Source: Haloquadratum walsbyi J07HQW2 (GTDB lineage: Archaea; Halobacteriota; Halobacteria; Halobacteriales; Haloferacaceae). From it: a stretch of DNA of 64,000 nucleotides. The notes under the pieces were generated by a model, which saw only the letters and a program-made list of their open reading frames with translations, did not search any database and was not told the origin of the DNA. The position numbers and the translations under genes were made by a program. Below are positions 27,168 through 37,082 of this stretch, piece by piece (within the stretch, counting starts at the first letter, position 1; the number at the start of each line of letters is the position of its first letter). Location: assembly GCF_000415985.1 (NCBI RefSeq), contig NZ_KE356561.1, positions 3,216,524 through 3,280,523 of the forward strand, read 5' to 3'.

Positions 27168-27225
27168 GTGAACTACCCTCCCTACTCGTTCCCTGCATTC
27201 ACTCCTTGAGGAAGGGGACTTAGCC
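27168..27225 (-). mobile_element. Relic right end of an IS200/IS605 TnpB element, minus orientation
   Basis: On the minus strand the end reads AAGTCCCCTTCCTCAAGGAG, a spacer, then GAACGAGTAGGGAGGGTAGT and TCAC. It has the same plan as the relics at 27961 and 62701: a C-rich arm, TCAAGGAGTGAA, GAGTAGGG, then GTAGTTCAC. Such ends carry the structured guide-RNA-like transcript of haloarchaeal TnpB elements. No TnpB remains here. Confidence 0.5.
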
Positions 27226-27319
27226 TGTAAAAATTAAATTCGCATTTCATGCAGAATATCTGCATTGAGGTATTCAAAGCTGTTACTCAGAAAAAGTCAC
27301 TTGAGAATAGAAAGATCGT

Positions 27320-27709
27320 TTAGATCTTGTCGAGTGCATCATCAAGTGAGAACTGCTCAGTAGTTGTGTCACCTTCGGTGCGACTAGGAGACCCATCAGG
27401 TTCAAACTGTGTTATCAATTCGACCCGCTCATCATCGATTTCCTGAGTGCCATCAATAACTATGCAATCGCATTTCGGTCTATCATCAGGTCCACGAGGA
27501 AACTCGAATGGAGCTTCAATATTGATAATTTCGCTATTTTTCGCCTCAATGATTACAGCCACAATCTCTTGATAACTCCATCCATCGGGAGTCCGCCATG
27601 GAGTCCCGTCAGCTCGAGTGCGCTCAATGTGTGGCATATCGTCAGATGAAACAACCGCATCATAATCAATCCTAATTGTTGCCCGCTCAGTGTCGTCTTG
27701 TTTTGTCAT
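27320..27709 (-). CDS. Hypothetical acidic protein
   Basis: The 129-residue product starts MTKQDDTERATIRIDYDAVV and is strongly acidic (pI low). It has one Cys-x-Cys (PKCDCIVID), no signal peptide and no membrane segment. No family was recognised. It lies between two outward-facing relic TnpB right ends (27168 minus and 27961 plus), so it could be cargo from an old element, but codon use looks ordinary. Confidence 0.6.
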   Translation of the reverse strand: MTKQDDTERATIRIDYDAVVSSDDMPHIERTRADGTPWRTPDGWSYQEIVAVIIEAKNSEIINIEAPFEFPRGPDDRPKCDCIVIDGTQEIDDERVELITQFEPDGSPSRTEGDTTTEQFSLDDALDKI

Positions 27710-27960
27710 GTCTTGAGATATGTCATAGTGAAATATAGCACATTCGGACTGTTCTCAGGTCAATTATACTCGTAAATTCAAATCATCTCATCACCGGTGT
27801 GGGTCTCTCTTCTATCAAACATAAACTATGAACACTGACTCTGCGGAGGAAATCCAATTCCAGATTTATTATTGTTTTGTCTGGATAAAAATACCATTCT
27901 TAGCTCGTCGGGTAGCTCCGAGGTTGTGGATTGGATGGAAAGCGCGTCATCGAATCAGGA

Positions 27961-28024
27961 AGCCCCACTCTCAGCTTAAGAACCGACCGGTGCAAGCCGT
28001 GAGCGAGTAAGTGGGGTAGTTCAC
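27961..28024 (+). mobile_element. Relic right end of an IS200/IS605 TnpB element, plus orientation
   Basis: AGCCCCACTCTCAGC then CCGTGAGCGAGTAAGTGGGG and TAGTTCAC. The CCCCACT and AGTGGGG arms can pair. Just upstream, the frame VIESGSPTLSLRTDRCKP resembles the C-terminal tail of haloarchaeal TnpB, so a scrap of tnpB may extend from about 27897. The end abuts the peroxiredoxin stop. Confidence 0.5.
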
Positions 28025-28056
28025 TCAGTTCACGCGCAGTAATCTCTTTCACCGAG

Positions 28057-28509
28057 CTATCCGCCGCGACCATACTCATTCCGCATATCGGTCAACACTT
28101 CACGTGCATGCCCTGATGGATCCGCTACCGTCGGGTCATATACTGAGATGATCTCATTATCTGCGAGTGTGAACGTTCGCCGATCGACGTATCCTTCTGA
28201 TGTGTCAAGGCCAAACCTGGAAGCAATTGCACCATCAGGATCTGCCAAGAGATTAAAAATGATGTTTTCCTCCTCAGCGAATTCCGCATGGCTGCTGACG
28301 GTATCCATCGAGACCCCATACACATCGATTCCGATCTCTCGGAATTCCGGTAATACACTCTGAAAATCGTTCGCTTCAATTGTGCATCCGCCGGTGAAAT
28401 CCTTCGGATAGAAGTACACAACGGTCGGTGTATTGAACTCAACAGTTACCGATTCATCATGTTGGTTTGTTGCCGTGATTGTCGGTGCTGGGTCTCCAGA
28501 TGTAAGCAT
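28057..28509 (-). CDS. Peroxiredoxin (AhpC/TSA, BCP-like)
   Basis: This 150-residue protein starts MLTSGDPAPTITATNQHD. The peroxidatic Cys lies in YFYPKDFTGGCTIEANDF (residue about 41). This position and the preceding Pro/Thr match peroxiredoxins of the BCP/PrxQ kind. No Cys stands five residues later, so it is a 1-Cys enzyme or uses another thiol. It reduces hydroperoxides in the cytoplasm. IS relics flank the gene on both sides. Confidence 0.9.
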   Translation of the reverse strand: MLTSGDPAPTITATNQHDESVTVEFNTPTVVYFYPKDFTGGCTIEANDFQSVLPEFREIGIDVYGVSMDTVSSHAEFAEEENIIFNLLADPDGAIASRFGLDTSEGYVDRRTFTLADNEIISVYDPTVADPSGHAREVLTDMRNEYGRGG

Positions 28510-28821
28510 ACCCAGTCGTCAGTCTGAATTAATTTAGAGATTGTGATTACTTCCGAGCCTACCTTCCTGCTACCTTTGCCGATAACAATCTAGTTGGGTC
28601 AACGACTATCTTACTTACTAGAGGACAGAGACACACTAAATCATACCGAAGCAGTTCAAATTCTGAGCAAACACGTCGTTATTGAATCGTGGATAAATAA
28701 AAAGATCGGCAATCGAAGAGTGATATATTGACGAACGCATACCATCCCAACAAAGGAACTCGGCGTCAGTAGATATGATATGAACGTTCAATTGAGTTAC
28801 TGAAATCAAGGAGAAAGTTCA

Positions 28822-29335
28822 AGCCCCAGCCCCCGTCTTTGAGGGCAGGGATGAATCCGACAGAAATGTATTCGATCCTCTTAGACGATAGTTCATCGGA
28901 GTTTCCCCGATAGCGACTCGTCTGCGACGACATCACGACTTCGACGTGTCGCGTCGTGTCTCGCTTCGTGGTGACAAATCCGCAACACGATACCAGTCCG
29001 TCAAGTCATGTCCCAGCTCACTCACCGACCGCGACTGCGACTGAGACTGACGGCACTCAGAGGGTGAATATCCTCCCGTGGAGAGATGAATCGCAGTCGT
29101 CTTGGTAGTCGTCTCAGTGACCCGCTCGGTATGTCCAGGTAAGAGGGCTAAGGCTCCGCTGACAGAGCTCCATGCGCTGGACGGCACACTCTCGGTCATA
29201 ATTGAGTGGCTTCCTTCGACGGTCCACGCGACAGCGACAACGTCCGTGAGAGCCGAGGAACTGCGTAATCGTGAATCCCTCTTTGAGGAATCTTCGCCAA
29301 CGGGCGGAGAGGATGTCAATTCAGGGCAGGTGTAG
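28822..29335 (+). mobile_element. Relic of a TnpB-type insertion sequence
   Basis: The start, CAAGCCCCAGCCCCCGTCTT and GGGATGAATCCGACA, matches the end at 55592-55606 (15 identical bases) and resembles the left ends of haloarchaeal TnpB elements. The body up to 29335 holds broken frames. The frame ending at 29335 (ELRNRESLFEESSPTGGEDV) looks like the basic/acidic tail of such a transposase, but the family could not be proved. No intact gene survives. Confidence 0.4.
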
Positions 29336-29449
29336 GAGTCTATGATCCAATCTTATAGACTGATATATTCACTATGCTTGCTGTGCAGCATGATAGAATC
29401 CGGATTCATGCAATACTTTATATCGTCAAAAAATGCCACGATTGGTTCG

Positions 29450-30895
29450 TTATTTTGCTTTTAGATTATGGATAACGTCAAGCCAATCGACAACTTCAGC
29501 GGTTGGCTCAATCGCATCAACGACTGCCTCAGTTGGTTTGTACGCCATTGGGGCTTCATCAAGCACAGATTCGACAACTGACTCAGAGTAAATTCCATCC
29601 ATCGCATCTGCAAATGCATCGAGTGAGCCCTCTTTGTGCGCCTGTCGTCGACTCATGATTCGACCAGCACCGTGCGGTGCTGTTTGATGAAATCTCTCAG
29701 CACCCTGTCCGCGCGCTAGAATCGATCCTTCAGCCATGTTGAATGGGATAATGAGTTCTTCATCTTCACGTGCCGGGGTAGCACCTTTCCGAATCATCAG
29801 ATCGTGAAAATCGATATAATTGTGAATCGATTGAAACTGACGATCTGGGTCAATCTGGAGTGTATCACAGATAGCTTCACTCATTAGTGCTCGGTTCCAA
29901 CGGGCATACTGTTGAGCAAATAACATATCAATGTAATACCCATGCGCCTCACGACCCTCAAGCCAATCGAGGTCGTCTGATTGATCCCCAATTTCTGATT
30001 GTGGTTGACTAAGAGCATCGAATACCCTAGTGATTTCTTTCCCATCGAAGTCTTGTCTGATTGATTCTTTATGAAGATGTGATTCTCCCATTCCACCGGT
30101 GACCCAAGTATACAATTTCCCGTCACTGATTGTTTCGGGGTCAAATTTCAGATACTCATGATACTCCTCTGGAAGGGCATTCCTGATGACGTCGGCTTGT
30201 CGATACTGCGTGGCTTGGTGTTGCCAATACTCAGCAACGGATTTACCAAGATATCGTGACCCACTGTGAATGATCAACCAGTAATCACCAGCGTCACGTG
30301 TCTGTGCGAACTCGATGAAATGATTTCCACCGCCAAGTGTCCCCGCACTTCGAATTACATGACCCATTCCTTGCCGTTGGTTGGAAAGTACTCGCTGGCA
30401 GAGTGAATTGAAATACTCATCATCATAACTATCGAAATCAAATCCAAGCGGGTTGATACGTCGTCCAAATTTATTTTTATACGCACGCTCAAACTGTTTG
30501 AATACATCATTCGCCCGTTCGAAAGGAAATTCATCGATGAGATGACTTGCATCATCATAATCATGCACATCATGCCCCATCGGCACTACATCACGAACAC
30601 ATCGTTCACGTTCTGCCCCTGAGAGTGGTAATGCGGATCCAAGCTTTGTTGCCACCATCCCACAACCGACATCCACACCAACAATGTTGGGGACAACCCG
30701 GTCAGGAAGTGGCATTGTAAATCCGATTGGCGCGCCTGACCCAACGTGTGTATCGGGCATGACCCGGACGGGTTCAGTGAACGCAGGATGGTCAATCAGT
30801 TTTTGGATTTGCTCAATACAATTAGACTCAATGAGACTCTCATCATCAATCAGTATATTGGCAGTCGTGTACTCGCCTGTAAGCTTAATTGTCAT
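29450..30895 (-). CDS. RtcB-family RNA ligase, bacterial-type paralogue
   Basis: The 481-residue product starts MTIKLTGEYTTANILIDD. An upstream in-frame extension to 30943 is judged non-coding. RtcB hallmarks are present: VMPDTHVGSGAPIGFTMPL, VGVDVGCGM (metal Cys), GTLGGGNHFIEF, IHSGSRYLG, RKGATPA, and TAPHGAGRIMSR, whose His takes GMP. RtcB joins 3'-phosphate or cyclic phosphate to 5'-OH RNA ends using GTP and Mn2+. The KLTGxYTTA start resembles bacterial RtcB, unlike the archaeal tRNA-splicing enzyme, so this is probably a second, horizontally acquired copy. No archease gene is adjacent. Confidence 0.88.
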   Translation of the reverse strand: MTIKLTGEYTTANILIDDESLIESNCIEQIQKLIDHPAFTEPVRVMPDTHVGSGAPIGFTMPLPDRVVPNIVGVDVGCGMVATKLGSALPLSGAERERCVRDVVPMGHDVHDYDDASHLIDEFPFERANDVFKQFERAYKNKFGRRINPLGFDFDSYDDEYFNSLCQRVLSNQRQGMGHVIRSAGTLGGGNHFIEFAQTRDAGDYWLIIHSGSRYLGKSVAEYWQHQATQYRQADVIRNALPEEYHEYLKFDPETISDGKLYTWVTGGMGESHLHKESIRQDFDGKEITRVFDALSQPQSEIGDQSDDLDWLEGREAHGYYIDMLFAQQYARWNRALMSEAICDTLQIDPDRQFQSIHNYIDFHDLMIRKGATPAREDEELIIPFNMAEGSILARGQGAERFHQTAPHGAGRIMSRRQAHKEGSLDAFADAMDGIYSESVVESVLDEAPMAYKPTEAVVDAIEPTAEVVDWLDVIHNLKAK

Positions 30896-31467
30896 AGTGA
30901 ATATGCGATCTTGAAACTGATATTTACGATTAGTGACCCACATATTAATGGATGGGTTTCCGTGCTATCTCCATCATGATTCACACTGATTCATGCCTAT
31001 CGCAGTTGCAGGTGGTGACACTCTCTGATGATTATCTTCATCATAGAATCTTCACTCAGAGAGAGAAAATATTCTCGCAGTTGTCCTGAATACTCGAATA
31101 TCAGTCCTGTGAACAAACATGTCCATTATGGAAAGAAGCGACATGAAATTTACCGTATTATTGACTGATCTTGACCTCTAATAAGACTATTTTAATCAGT
31201 TCAGTCAATACCTCTATCGGAAATATTTAGTCATTAGACTTACATTTATAACCCGGAACCGGTGATGCGTGTTCAATAACGGCACGATATGCTAGATCAC
31301 GGACATACACTCCCATTGTGATGGGATACAGAGCACACTCTACGATCATACTGACATCTGAGTGTAATGTGTTCTCTCGCTACGATCAGCAGTAACTGAA
31401 ACAATTCATGTGTTAGCTCTGAATTTGTGGGAAAGTTATTTATTATATGTATCTCAATCGCTAAGAT
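30896..31467. other. AT-rich gap without supported gene
   Basis: No coding frame was seen. TGACTGA at 31163 and TCAGTCA at 31203 form a loose inverted pair. The region ends in the promoter of the small membrane protein at 31468. Confidence 0.4.
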
Positions 31468-31662
31468 ATGTTAAAACAGGTTTCTGAGCAATTTAATAGC
31501 ATGATTGACACTAATAGCAAAATTACATTCATCTTTGTTATAATTGGTCTCGCGTCGTGGCTTGGTACTCGAATGATAATAGATAATCAACAGATCCAAT
31601 TGATCGTGCTTTTTACAGTTGGCATTATCATTCCGACACTCATCAATGAGTGGCGAGAATGA
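31468..31662 (+). CDS. Small membrane protein
   Basis: This 64-residue protein starts MLKQVSEQFNSMIDTN and has two membrane helices (ITFIFVIIGLASWLG and LIVLFTVGIIIPTLI). It ends in NEWRE. A TATA-like TTATTTATTATATG lies about 30 bp upstream. No family is recognised. Membrane-type composition and a short, clean frame make it likely real. Confidence 0.6.
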   Translation: MLKQVSEQFNSMIDTNSKITFIFVIIGLASWLGTRMIIDNQQIQLIVLFTVGIIIPTLINEWRE

Positions 31663-31849
31663 ATTGGCTCGGGATCAAGCCCTGTGGCATTCGCCTCGAT
31701 TTTCTGTAAAATATCCAAAAAATCATAGATGAACTCGAAAATATATCCTGCTCAGCGTCTCAGAACTAGCTATGTTCGATACACGTTCCATATTTTCGTT
31801 CCTATCTCTCGGCTGTGATGAATTTCTATTTGTATTAGTATTGAATCCG

Positions 31850-32614
31850 CTATCGCTCTTGATCCGTCGGTCGAATTAACAACTCATTCACGTTCACGTG
31901 CTGTGGTTGAGTCACAGCGTAGGCGATTGCACGGGCAATATCCTCACTTTCAAGCGGTGTCATCGATTCGATCAGTCCTTCTTCGATCTGTTGTTTGATC
32001 TCTTCATCAGGGATGTGATCTTGAAGTTCGGTATCAACAGCTCCCGGTTCAATAATCGTTGTTCGAATGCCATCTGTTGTGACCTCCTGTCGGGTGGCTT
32101 CAGTAAACGCGTTCACTCCAAATTTCGTTGCATTATATCCAGAACACGCTGCGCTTGCCTGCCGACCAGCTGTTGATGAGACGTTCACGATATGACCAGC
32201 ATCTTGCTTTTGCATGATTGGGAGTGTGGCATGAGTGAGATTCATCAATCCGAGCAGGTTCACCTCAATCATTTGTCTGAAGTTAGAACGATCGGCTCGC
32301 TCAACCGGTTCGAGTAACATCACACCTGCGTTGTTAACAAGAATATCAATTGAGTCGAACTCATCAACAGTGGTGTCAACGAGTGATTCAATATCATCTT
32401 CCTCTGTCACATCGGTCGGGACAACAAGTGCTTCACCCCCTGCTGATTCGATTTCTTCAGCTAGCGTTATCAGATTATCTTCACGACGAGCAGAAAGGAC
32501 AACATTTGCACCCCGGGAACTAAGTGTCTTAGCCGTTGCTTCTCCAATCCCTGATGATGCACCAGTCACGATTGCGGTTTGCCCATTGAGTTCAGAATTA
32601 ATTTCCGTCGACAT
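31850..32614 (-). CDS. Short-chain dehydrogenase/reductase
   Basis: The 254-residue product starts MSTEINSELNGQTAIVTG. The Rossmann loop is TGASSGIGEATA, then NNAGVML, the catalytic Ser in VNVSSTAG and the Tyr-Lys pair in YNATKFGV. EPGAVDTEL follows. This matches classical SDRs with NAD(P)H. The substrate cannot be read. The start was chosen over an upstream ATG at 32635 because the added residues are not family-like. Confidence 0.88.
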   Translation of the reverse strand: MSTEINSELNGQTAIVTGASSGIGEATAKTLSSRGANVVLSARREDNLITLAEEIESAGGEALVVPTDVTEEDDIESLVDTTVDEFDSIDILVNNAGVMLLEPVERADRSNFRQMIEVNLLGLMNLTHATLPIMQKQDAGHIVNVSSTAGRQASAACSGYNATKFGVNAFTEATRQEVTTDGIRTTIIEPGAVDTELQDHIPDEEIKQQIEEGLIESMTPLESEDIARAIAYAVTQPQHVNVNELLIRPTDQER

Positions 32615-33067
32615 CAACAAAATTAGTCCTTCCAATTAATATGAGAGTGTTGTTATCTTTCCCTGATTGAAAACAGTCATCTCATTATCATTTCTCCGGG
32701 CTAGTGAAACTGAAAAATTCTTCTGTCCTCGAAGTATTGCGCTCTGTCGACATAATCAGCCCCAATCAGTACTCAACAAAGCAGACACAATCTGGTTAAG
32801 CCTGATTGAGTGTTAAACCATACCAAAATAGGTCTATTTAAGAGCTTGATTGTATGAGATACTGGGTTGCTAGGACTGCTACAAAGAATATGAAGTGTAC
32901 TGGTTACGTCGTGAGGATAAAATATACCCAGTATGAACTACCCCTGGTAACCCTTGAGATAGGCTGTCTACTGTCTCTGTAGCAATTATATTGAAGAGTA
33001 AGATACTCACTACTGCAGAACAGCAGGAAGATGCTTCGGCGAGGAACACTTCGTTCGTATTATCTGT
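32615..33067. other. Gap holding promoters of divergent genes
   Basis: This gap separates the SDR (minus) from the ABC exporter (plus). No coding frame was supported. A GAACTACCCC stretch at 32937 may be a worn IS200/IS605-type end, but is too weak to call. Confidence 0.35.
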
Positions 33068-34966
33068 ATGTCTGTGCGAAATCTTTCAGAACGATTAGGG
33101 CGAAACTCTGTATTTTGGATGTATATTTCACACTGGACACAATATCGAAAATATATCCTTATTGCTGTTATCTCTGGCGCGATTGGGACGGCGCTTACAC
33201 AGATCCCACAAATCGCGTTCGGGCTAGTGATTGAGGTTATCGACCCCAGCGTGACACAATCACAATTTCCGTTTGCTGATTCTTTGCTCTCTTCCAGAGC
33301 ACAGGATAGGACAACTCAGGTAAGTATCGTATTTTTCATTGCAATATTTTTGATCGCAGTCTTCCGATTTATTTCAGGATATCTCTGGGACGTTTTCAAA
33401 GAGTCATTTCAAAAGAGCATCCGTGTAGATTGCTATGAGTCCATTCAGGAACTTCACCCAAGACGATTTATTCAGCATTCTTCGGGTGAATATCTCAGTG
33501 TTATTGAATCAGATGTCAAGCAAGTTGGTGACCTCCCACGAACCGTCCTTTCTGGTGTTTCAAATGATATAGTCAATATATTTACGACTGGTATTGTGTT
33601 ATTCTCTCTTAATTGGCAGTTCTCAATTCTTCTGCTTGCGCCGGTCCCGCTTATTGGGTGGTATGCGTTTAGATTTAATAATGTAATTGAACCACTATAT
33701 CAAGAAACAAGAAAAAGTTCAGCCTCTCTTACTGAACAACTTTCCTCTAGTATTCGAGGCATACTCACCGTACGGTCATATGTTGCGGAGGATAGAGAAA
33801 TAGAACGAGTACAAGAGGTATCAGAAAACGTGCAAGACACGCGATTAGCCGTATCAAAAACATGGTTATCTTACGCACAGGTATTCGGGCTGACATCACG
33901 ATTTAGCAGCTTTCTCGTCTTATCTGCCGGTGCATTTTGGGTTATCAATGGTCCACCATTGTTCTTTACCCAACCATTAACTACCGGGGAGTTGGCTGTT
34001 TTCTTCACCAATGCAACACTACTAATCCAGCCTGCAACGAGTCTTCGCTCGTACGTAGACGAGTACAAGGATGCGAAGGCTTCCGCTGATAGGGTGTATA
34101 ATATTATCCAAGTACAAACAGAGGACGAGAAGCAGTTTGATGACGAATTTAATCGGATTAACGGGGAGATTCAATTTGAAGATGCGAGCTTCTCATACTC
34201 ATTTGATACAACGGACCCGCTTACGCAATTAAATGAGGCAAACGATGAATCCGATACTGATGACAACCAGGATGAACCGTTCGCATTCGGTCCAGTGGAT
34301 TGTCAGATCCAACCCGGAGAAACAGTGGGCGTGGTCGGTCGATCGGGGTCGGGAAAAACAACATTCATCCGATTATTATTACGTTTTATTGATGTTGATA
34401 CCGGGACGATACGAGTAGATGGTAAGGATATCTCTGAGTATGATCCAAAGAGTCTTCGAGAACATATTGGATATGTCGAACAGCAACCATACATCTTTGA
34501 TTCAACATTAGAAGATAATATTCGATATGGAAATATTTCGGCGACTGAAGAGGAACTTGAAAGAGCAATCGAGCGGGCTGCACTACACGGACCAATCGAT
34601 ACAATGGAGGATGGTCTCAACACGAATCTTGGTGAGTCCGGTAGCCGAATGTCAGGAGGTGAGAAACAACGCGTTGCTATTGCGCGAGCCATTCTCTCTG
34701 ACCCGGAGGTTCTCGTCTTAGATGAGGCGACAAGCCACGTCGATAATATTACAGAAAGTAAAATACAAACGGCGATTGAGGAAGCAACAGAGGAGCGAAC
34801 AACAATTATTATTGCACACAGACTTTCGACAATTCGAAATGCTGATAGAATATTTGTGCTTGATAATGGGAATATTGTCGAACAGGGCACGCATAAGAAT
34901 CTACTTGAAATTGATGATGGGCTATACAATGAACTCTGGTCAAAACACGTCGGAAAAGCACACTAA
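33068..34966 (+). CDS. ABC exporter, fused membrane and ATPase domains
   Basis: This 632-residue protein has a six-helix type I exporter domain (about 36-340) followed by an ATPase (about 365-625). Walker A is GRSGSGKTTF (about 423-432), the Q-loop region is GYVEQQPYIFD, the signature is MSGGEKQRVAIARA, Walker B is EVLVLDEATSHVD and the H-loop is IIAHRLST. It acts as a homodimer in the cytoplasmic membrane to export a lipid, drug or peptide; the substrate is not known. A polar Asp-rich insert (about 385-410) in the ATPase is a halophilic feature. It converges with the secreted protein at 35083. Confidence 0.93.
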   Translation: MSVRNLSERLGRNSVFWMYISHWTQYRKYILIAVISGAIGTALTQIPQIAFGLVIEVIDPSVTQSQFPFADSLLSSRAQDRTTQVSIVFFIAIFLIAVFRFISGYLWDVFKESFQKSIRVDCYESIQELHPRRFIQHSSGEYLSVIESDVKQVGDLPRTVLSGVSNDIVNIFTTGIVLFSLNWQFSILLLAPVPLIGWYAFRFNNVIEPLYQETRKSSASLTEQLSSSIRGILTVRSYVAEDREIERVQEVSENVQDTRLAVSKTWLSYAQVFGLTSRFSSFLVLSAGAFWVINGPPLFFTQPLTTGELAVFFTNATLLIQPATSLRSYVDEYKDAKASADRVYNIIQVQTEDEKQFDDEFNRINGEIQFEDASFSYSFDTTDPLTQLNEANDESDTDDNQDEPFAFGPVDCQIQPGETVGVVGRSGSGKTTFIRLLLRFIDVDTGTIRVDGKDISEYDPKSLREHIGYVEQQPYIFDSTLEDNIRYGNISATEEELERAIERAALHGPIDTMEDGLNTNLGESGSRMSGGEKQRVAIARAILSDPEVLVLDEATSHVDNITESKIQTAIEEATEERTTIIIAHRLSTIRNADRIFVLDNGNIVEQGTHKNLLEIDDGLYNELWSKHVGKAH

Positions 34967-35082
34967 CAGCATCAAATGACAACATCCTCATTGATGATCC
35001 GACAACGACTTTTTGATCTGCCCGCTGGTCAGTATCTATGGATCAATAATATGAAATTAATAACAAATCTGGGGATATATGA

Positions 35083-35646
35083 CTAATTATCACTACTTAG
35101 TGGGTTGATTACGACACCGATATTGTACGCTCCAGAGTCTGCTGTATCATCGACTTCGGCGTCAATAAGGACAGTACTGGATCCACCGCCAGGAATCTTC
35201 AGGACAAATGTCCCTTTGTCGGTCTTGACTGCTCCATCGTCTGCGTTTGCGTCATTGACATTAGCATCATTATCTGTACCTGGACCACCTGTCGGGTCGG
35301 CTTTGTGTCCAACAGCAACATCAATTATATTTGATGTATTAATCTTGATCTGTACGCTTAGTTTGTCCGCAGCATTGTTTTGAATTGTTGGGCTAAGTCG
35401 AACCTCATCACCGTTGTTGAGTTCGACTGCAGTCTGGAAACTTGTATTGTCATCATTTACTCGGGTGAAATCAGCGTCAGTGTCTCCGGATACTCCGACA
35501 TCAGTCACTGTCAGCGCTTGTTCAGCCTGCACATCACTCTTCCCCTCAACACTCTCTTCAACCCCCGAATCAGCAGCAGTAACCCCGGCACCCGCTGCAG
35601 CGATGCTTGCTGCGGTGAGTATGATTGACCGCCTGCTGAGTTCCAT
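35083..35646 (-). CDS. Secreted beta-sandwich protein, Tat-type signal
   Basis: The 187-residue product starts MELSRRSIILTAASIAAAG, a twin-arginine signal with a good hydrophobic core and AAD cleavage region. The start at 35646 is chosen because this places the twin Arg correctly. The mature part (VQAEQALTVTDVGVSG, LSVQIKINTSNIIDVAV, GGSSTVLIDAEVDDTADSGA) is a beta-rich, Asp-rich domain. It is the intact paralogue of the protein at 14198. Function unknown. The family may include exoproteins near ABC or membrane partners. Confidence 0.8.
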   Translation of the reverse strand: MELSRRSIILTAASIAAAGAGVTAADSGVEESVEGKSDVQAEQALTVTDVGVSGDTDADFTRVNDDNTSFQTAVELNNGDEVRLSPTIQNNAADKLSVQIKINTSNIIDVAVGHKADPTGGPGTDNDANVNDANADDGAVKTDKGTFVLKIPGGGSSTVLIDAEVDDTADSGAYNIGVVINPLSSDN

Positions 35647-36082
35647 GATGATTAATACATGTATGTTCTTCACATATTATACTAACGCCTATGAAAGTAA
35701 TTACTTTCTTCAATGAAAGCTGCTGCACTGTTTGATCGATAAAAGTTCTTAGTGTCGACTGGATAGTAGCGAATCAAGACGCGGTAGTAGTGTTAACTGA
35801 GGATATCTTACCAATATTGATCGCTGTCATACGACCACTATAGTGTAAATCAATATTACTATGGATAATATACTAGTGACGATATCGATAGCAATATGCT
35901 GGATAAATTCTCAATGGTATCAAGTGGCATTATGACCATACTGAAAATGAAAAAGCGAGCCTAAACGAGAAACTGTTAGTATACTCAAACATATTAATCA
36001 ACCGACTGACATACCCTCATTTAGGCACTTATTCATGCCATCATAATAACTATACTTGCGGGAACATCAGATACGATGATAG
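35647..36082. other. Gap between secreted protein and methyltransferase
   Basis: No coding frame was supported. The region holds the promoter of the secreted protein (minus) and of the methyltransferase (plus). Confidence 0.4.
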
Positions 36083-36937
36083 ATGCAAGATTATGAACTC
36101 TCTAATGGCGTTATTTACAGGGGGGATTGTCTCGATGGGCTGAGAGAGCTCGCTGAGAACTCCATTACCCTTGGATTTACCTCACCTCCGTATTTTAATG
36201 CTGTCAACTATGAGGAACATGTCGAAAAAGTCCAGGGAAACACGGATCACTGGGAGCGTGAGGAGATGTCATATGATGATTATCAAGATTTTCTTATTGA
36301 CCGTTTTGAGGAGGCATTTCGTGTCACGAAGCCCGGCGGACATACAATTATAAACATCTCACCTGTCCATTGGCAGGATGAGAGAGTACCATTACCATTT
36401 CACCTTGTTGGATGGATGGAAGATATTGGTTGGAAATTCAAAGAAGACATTATTTGGGAGAAACCTGTTGCTAAGGATAGGAGATCTGGCGTCCTGCTGC
36501 AGAATCCATATCCAGGATACTATTATCCGTCAGTAGTTGCTGAATATATTCTTGTTTTTCAAAAAGAGGCTGATAATAATGATAAAAACAATATCTATTG
36601 GGATCGGACAGAAGAAGAAAAAGAGAAAAATCAAATAGATCTTGATGATTACCAGGGTGAGAAGTCAAAAAATGTCTGGAAAATCCGTCAGGTAGCTCCT
36701 GGAGAGAATGAGCATCCCGCTCCGTTTCCGCGAGATCTTGCAAAACGGGTTATCGAACTTTACTCATATCAAGACGATACGGTCATGGATATCTTTGCGG
36801 GGAGTGGTCAAACCCTCCTTGCTGCACAGGACCTGGATCGAGAGTTTACTGGCTTTGAGACGCAGCAAGAATACGTTGAATACGCCAAAGACAGGATAAT
36901 AGATGAAAACTCACAGATGACATTGGAAGACATCTAA
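36083..36937 (+). CDS. DNA (cytosine-N4 or adenine-N6) methyltransferase, beta class
   Basis: The 284-residue enzyme has motif IV TSPPYFNA at residues 33-40 and motif I MDIFAGSGQT at about 235-244. Motif IV before motif I is the beta class of amino-methyltransferases. SPPY rather than DPPY favours N4-cytosine over N6-adenine. GDCLDGL precedes motif IV and PFPRDLAKRVIELYS precedes motif I, as usual. A target-recognition region should lie between, about 110-220, rich in Tyr and charged residues. Convergent with the nuclease-like gene 145 bp away, it is probably the modification half of a restriction system. Confidence 0.88.
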   Translation: MQDYELSNGVIYRGDCLDGLRELAENSITLGFTSPPYFNAVNYEEHVEKVQGNTDHWEREEMSYDDYQDFLIDRFEEAFRVTKPGGHTIINISPVHWQDERVPLPFHLVGWMEDIGWKFKEDIIWEKPVAKDRRSGVLLQNPYPGYYYPSVVAEYILVFQKEADNNDKNNIYWDRTEEEKEKNQIDLDDYQGEKSKNVWKIRQVAPGENEHPAPFPRDLAKRVIELYSYQDDTVMDIFAGSGQTLLAAQDLDREFTGFETQQEYVEYAKDRIIDENSQMTLEDI

Positions 36938-37082
36938 TGATTGGGTACGAATTCACTGGAAGGGCTCCTATCGAAATATCTATCAGAAAAGTTCATATAT
37001 GACAATATTCAACGTGAAATTAGCCGGCAGCTCACTCATGATGAGTAAATCCGACATGTTGTTGAATAACTAAGGGTAAAAA

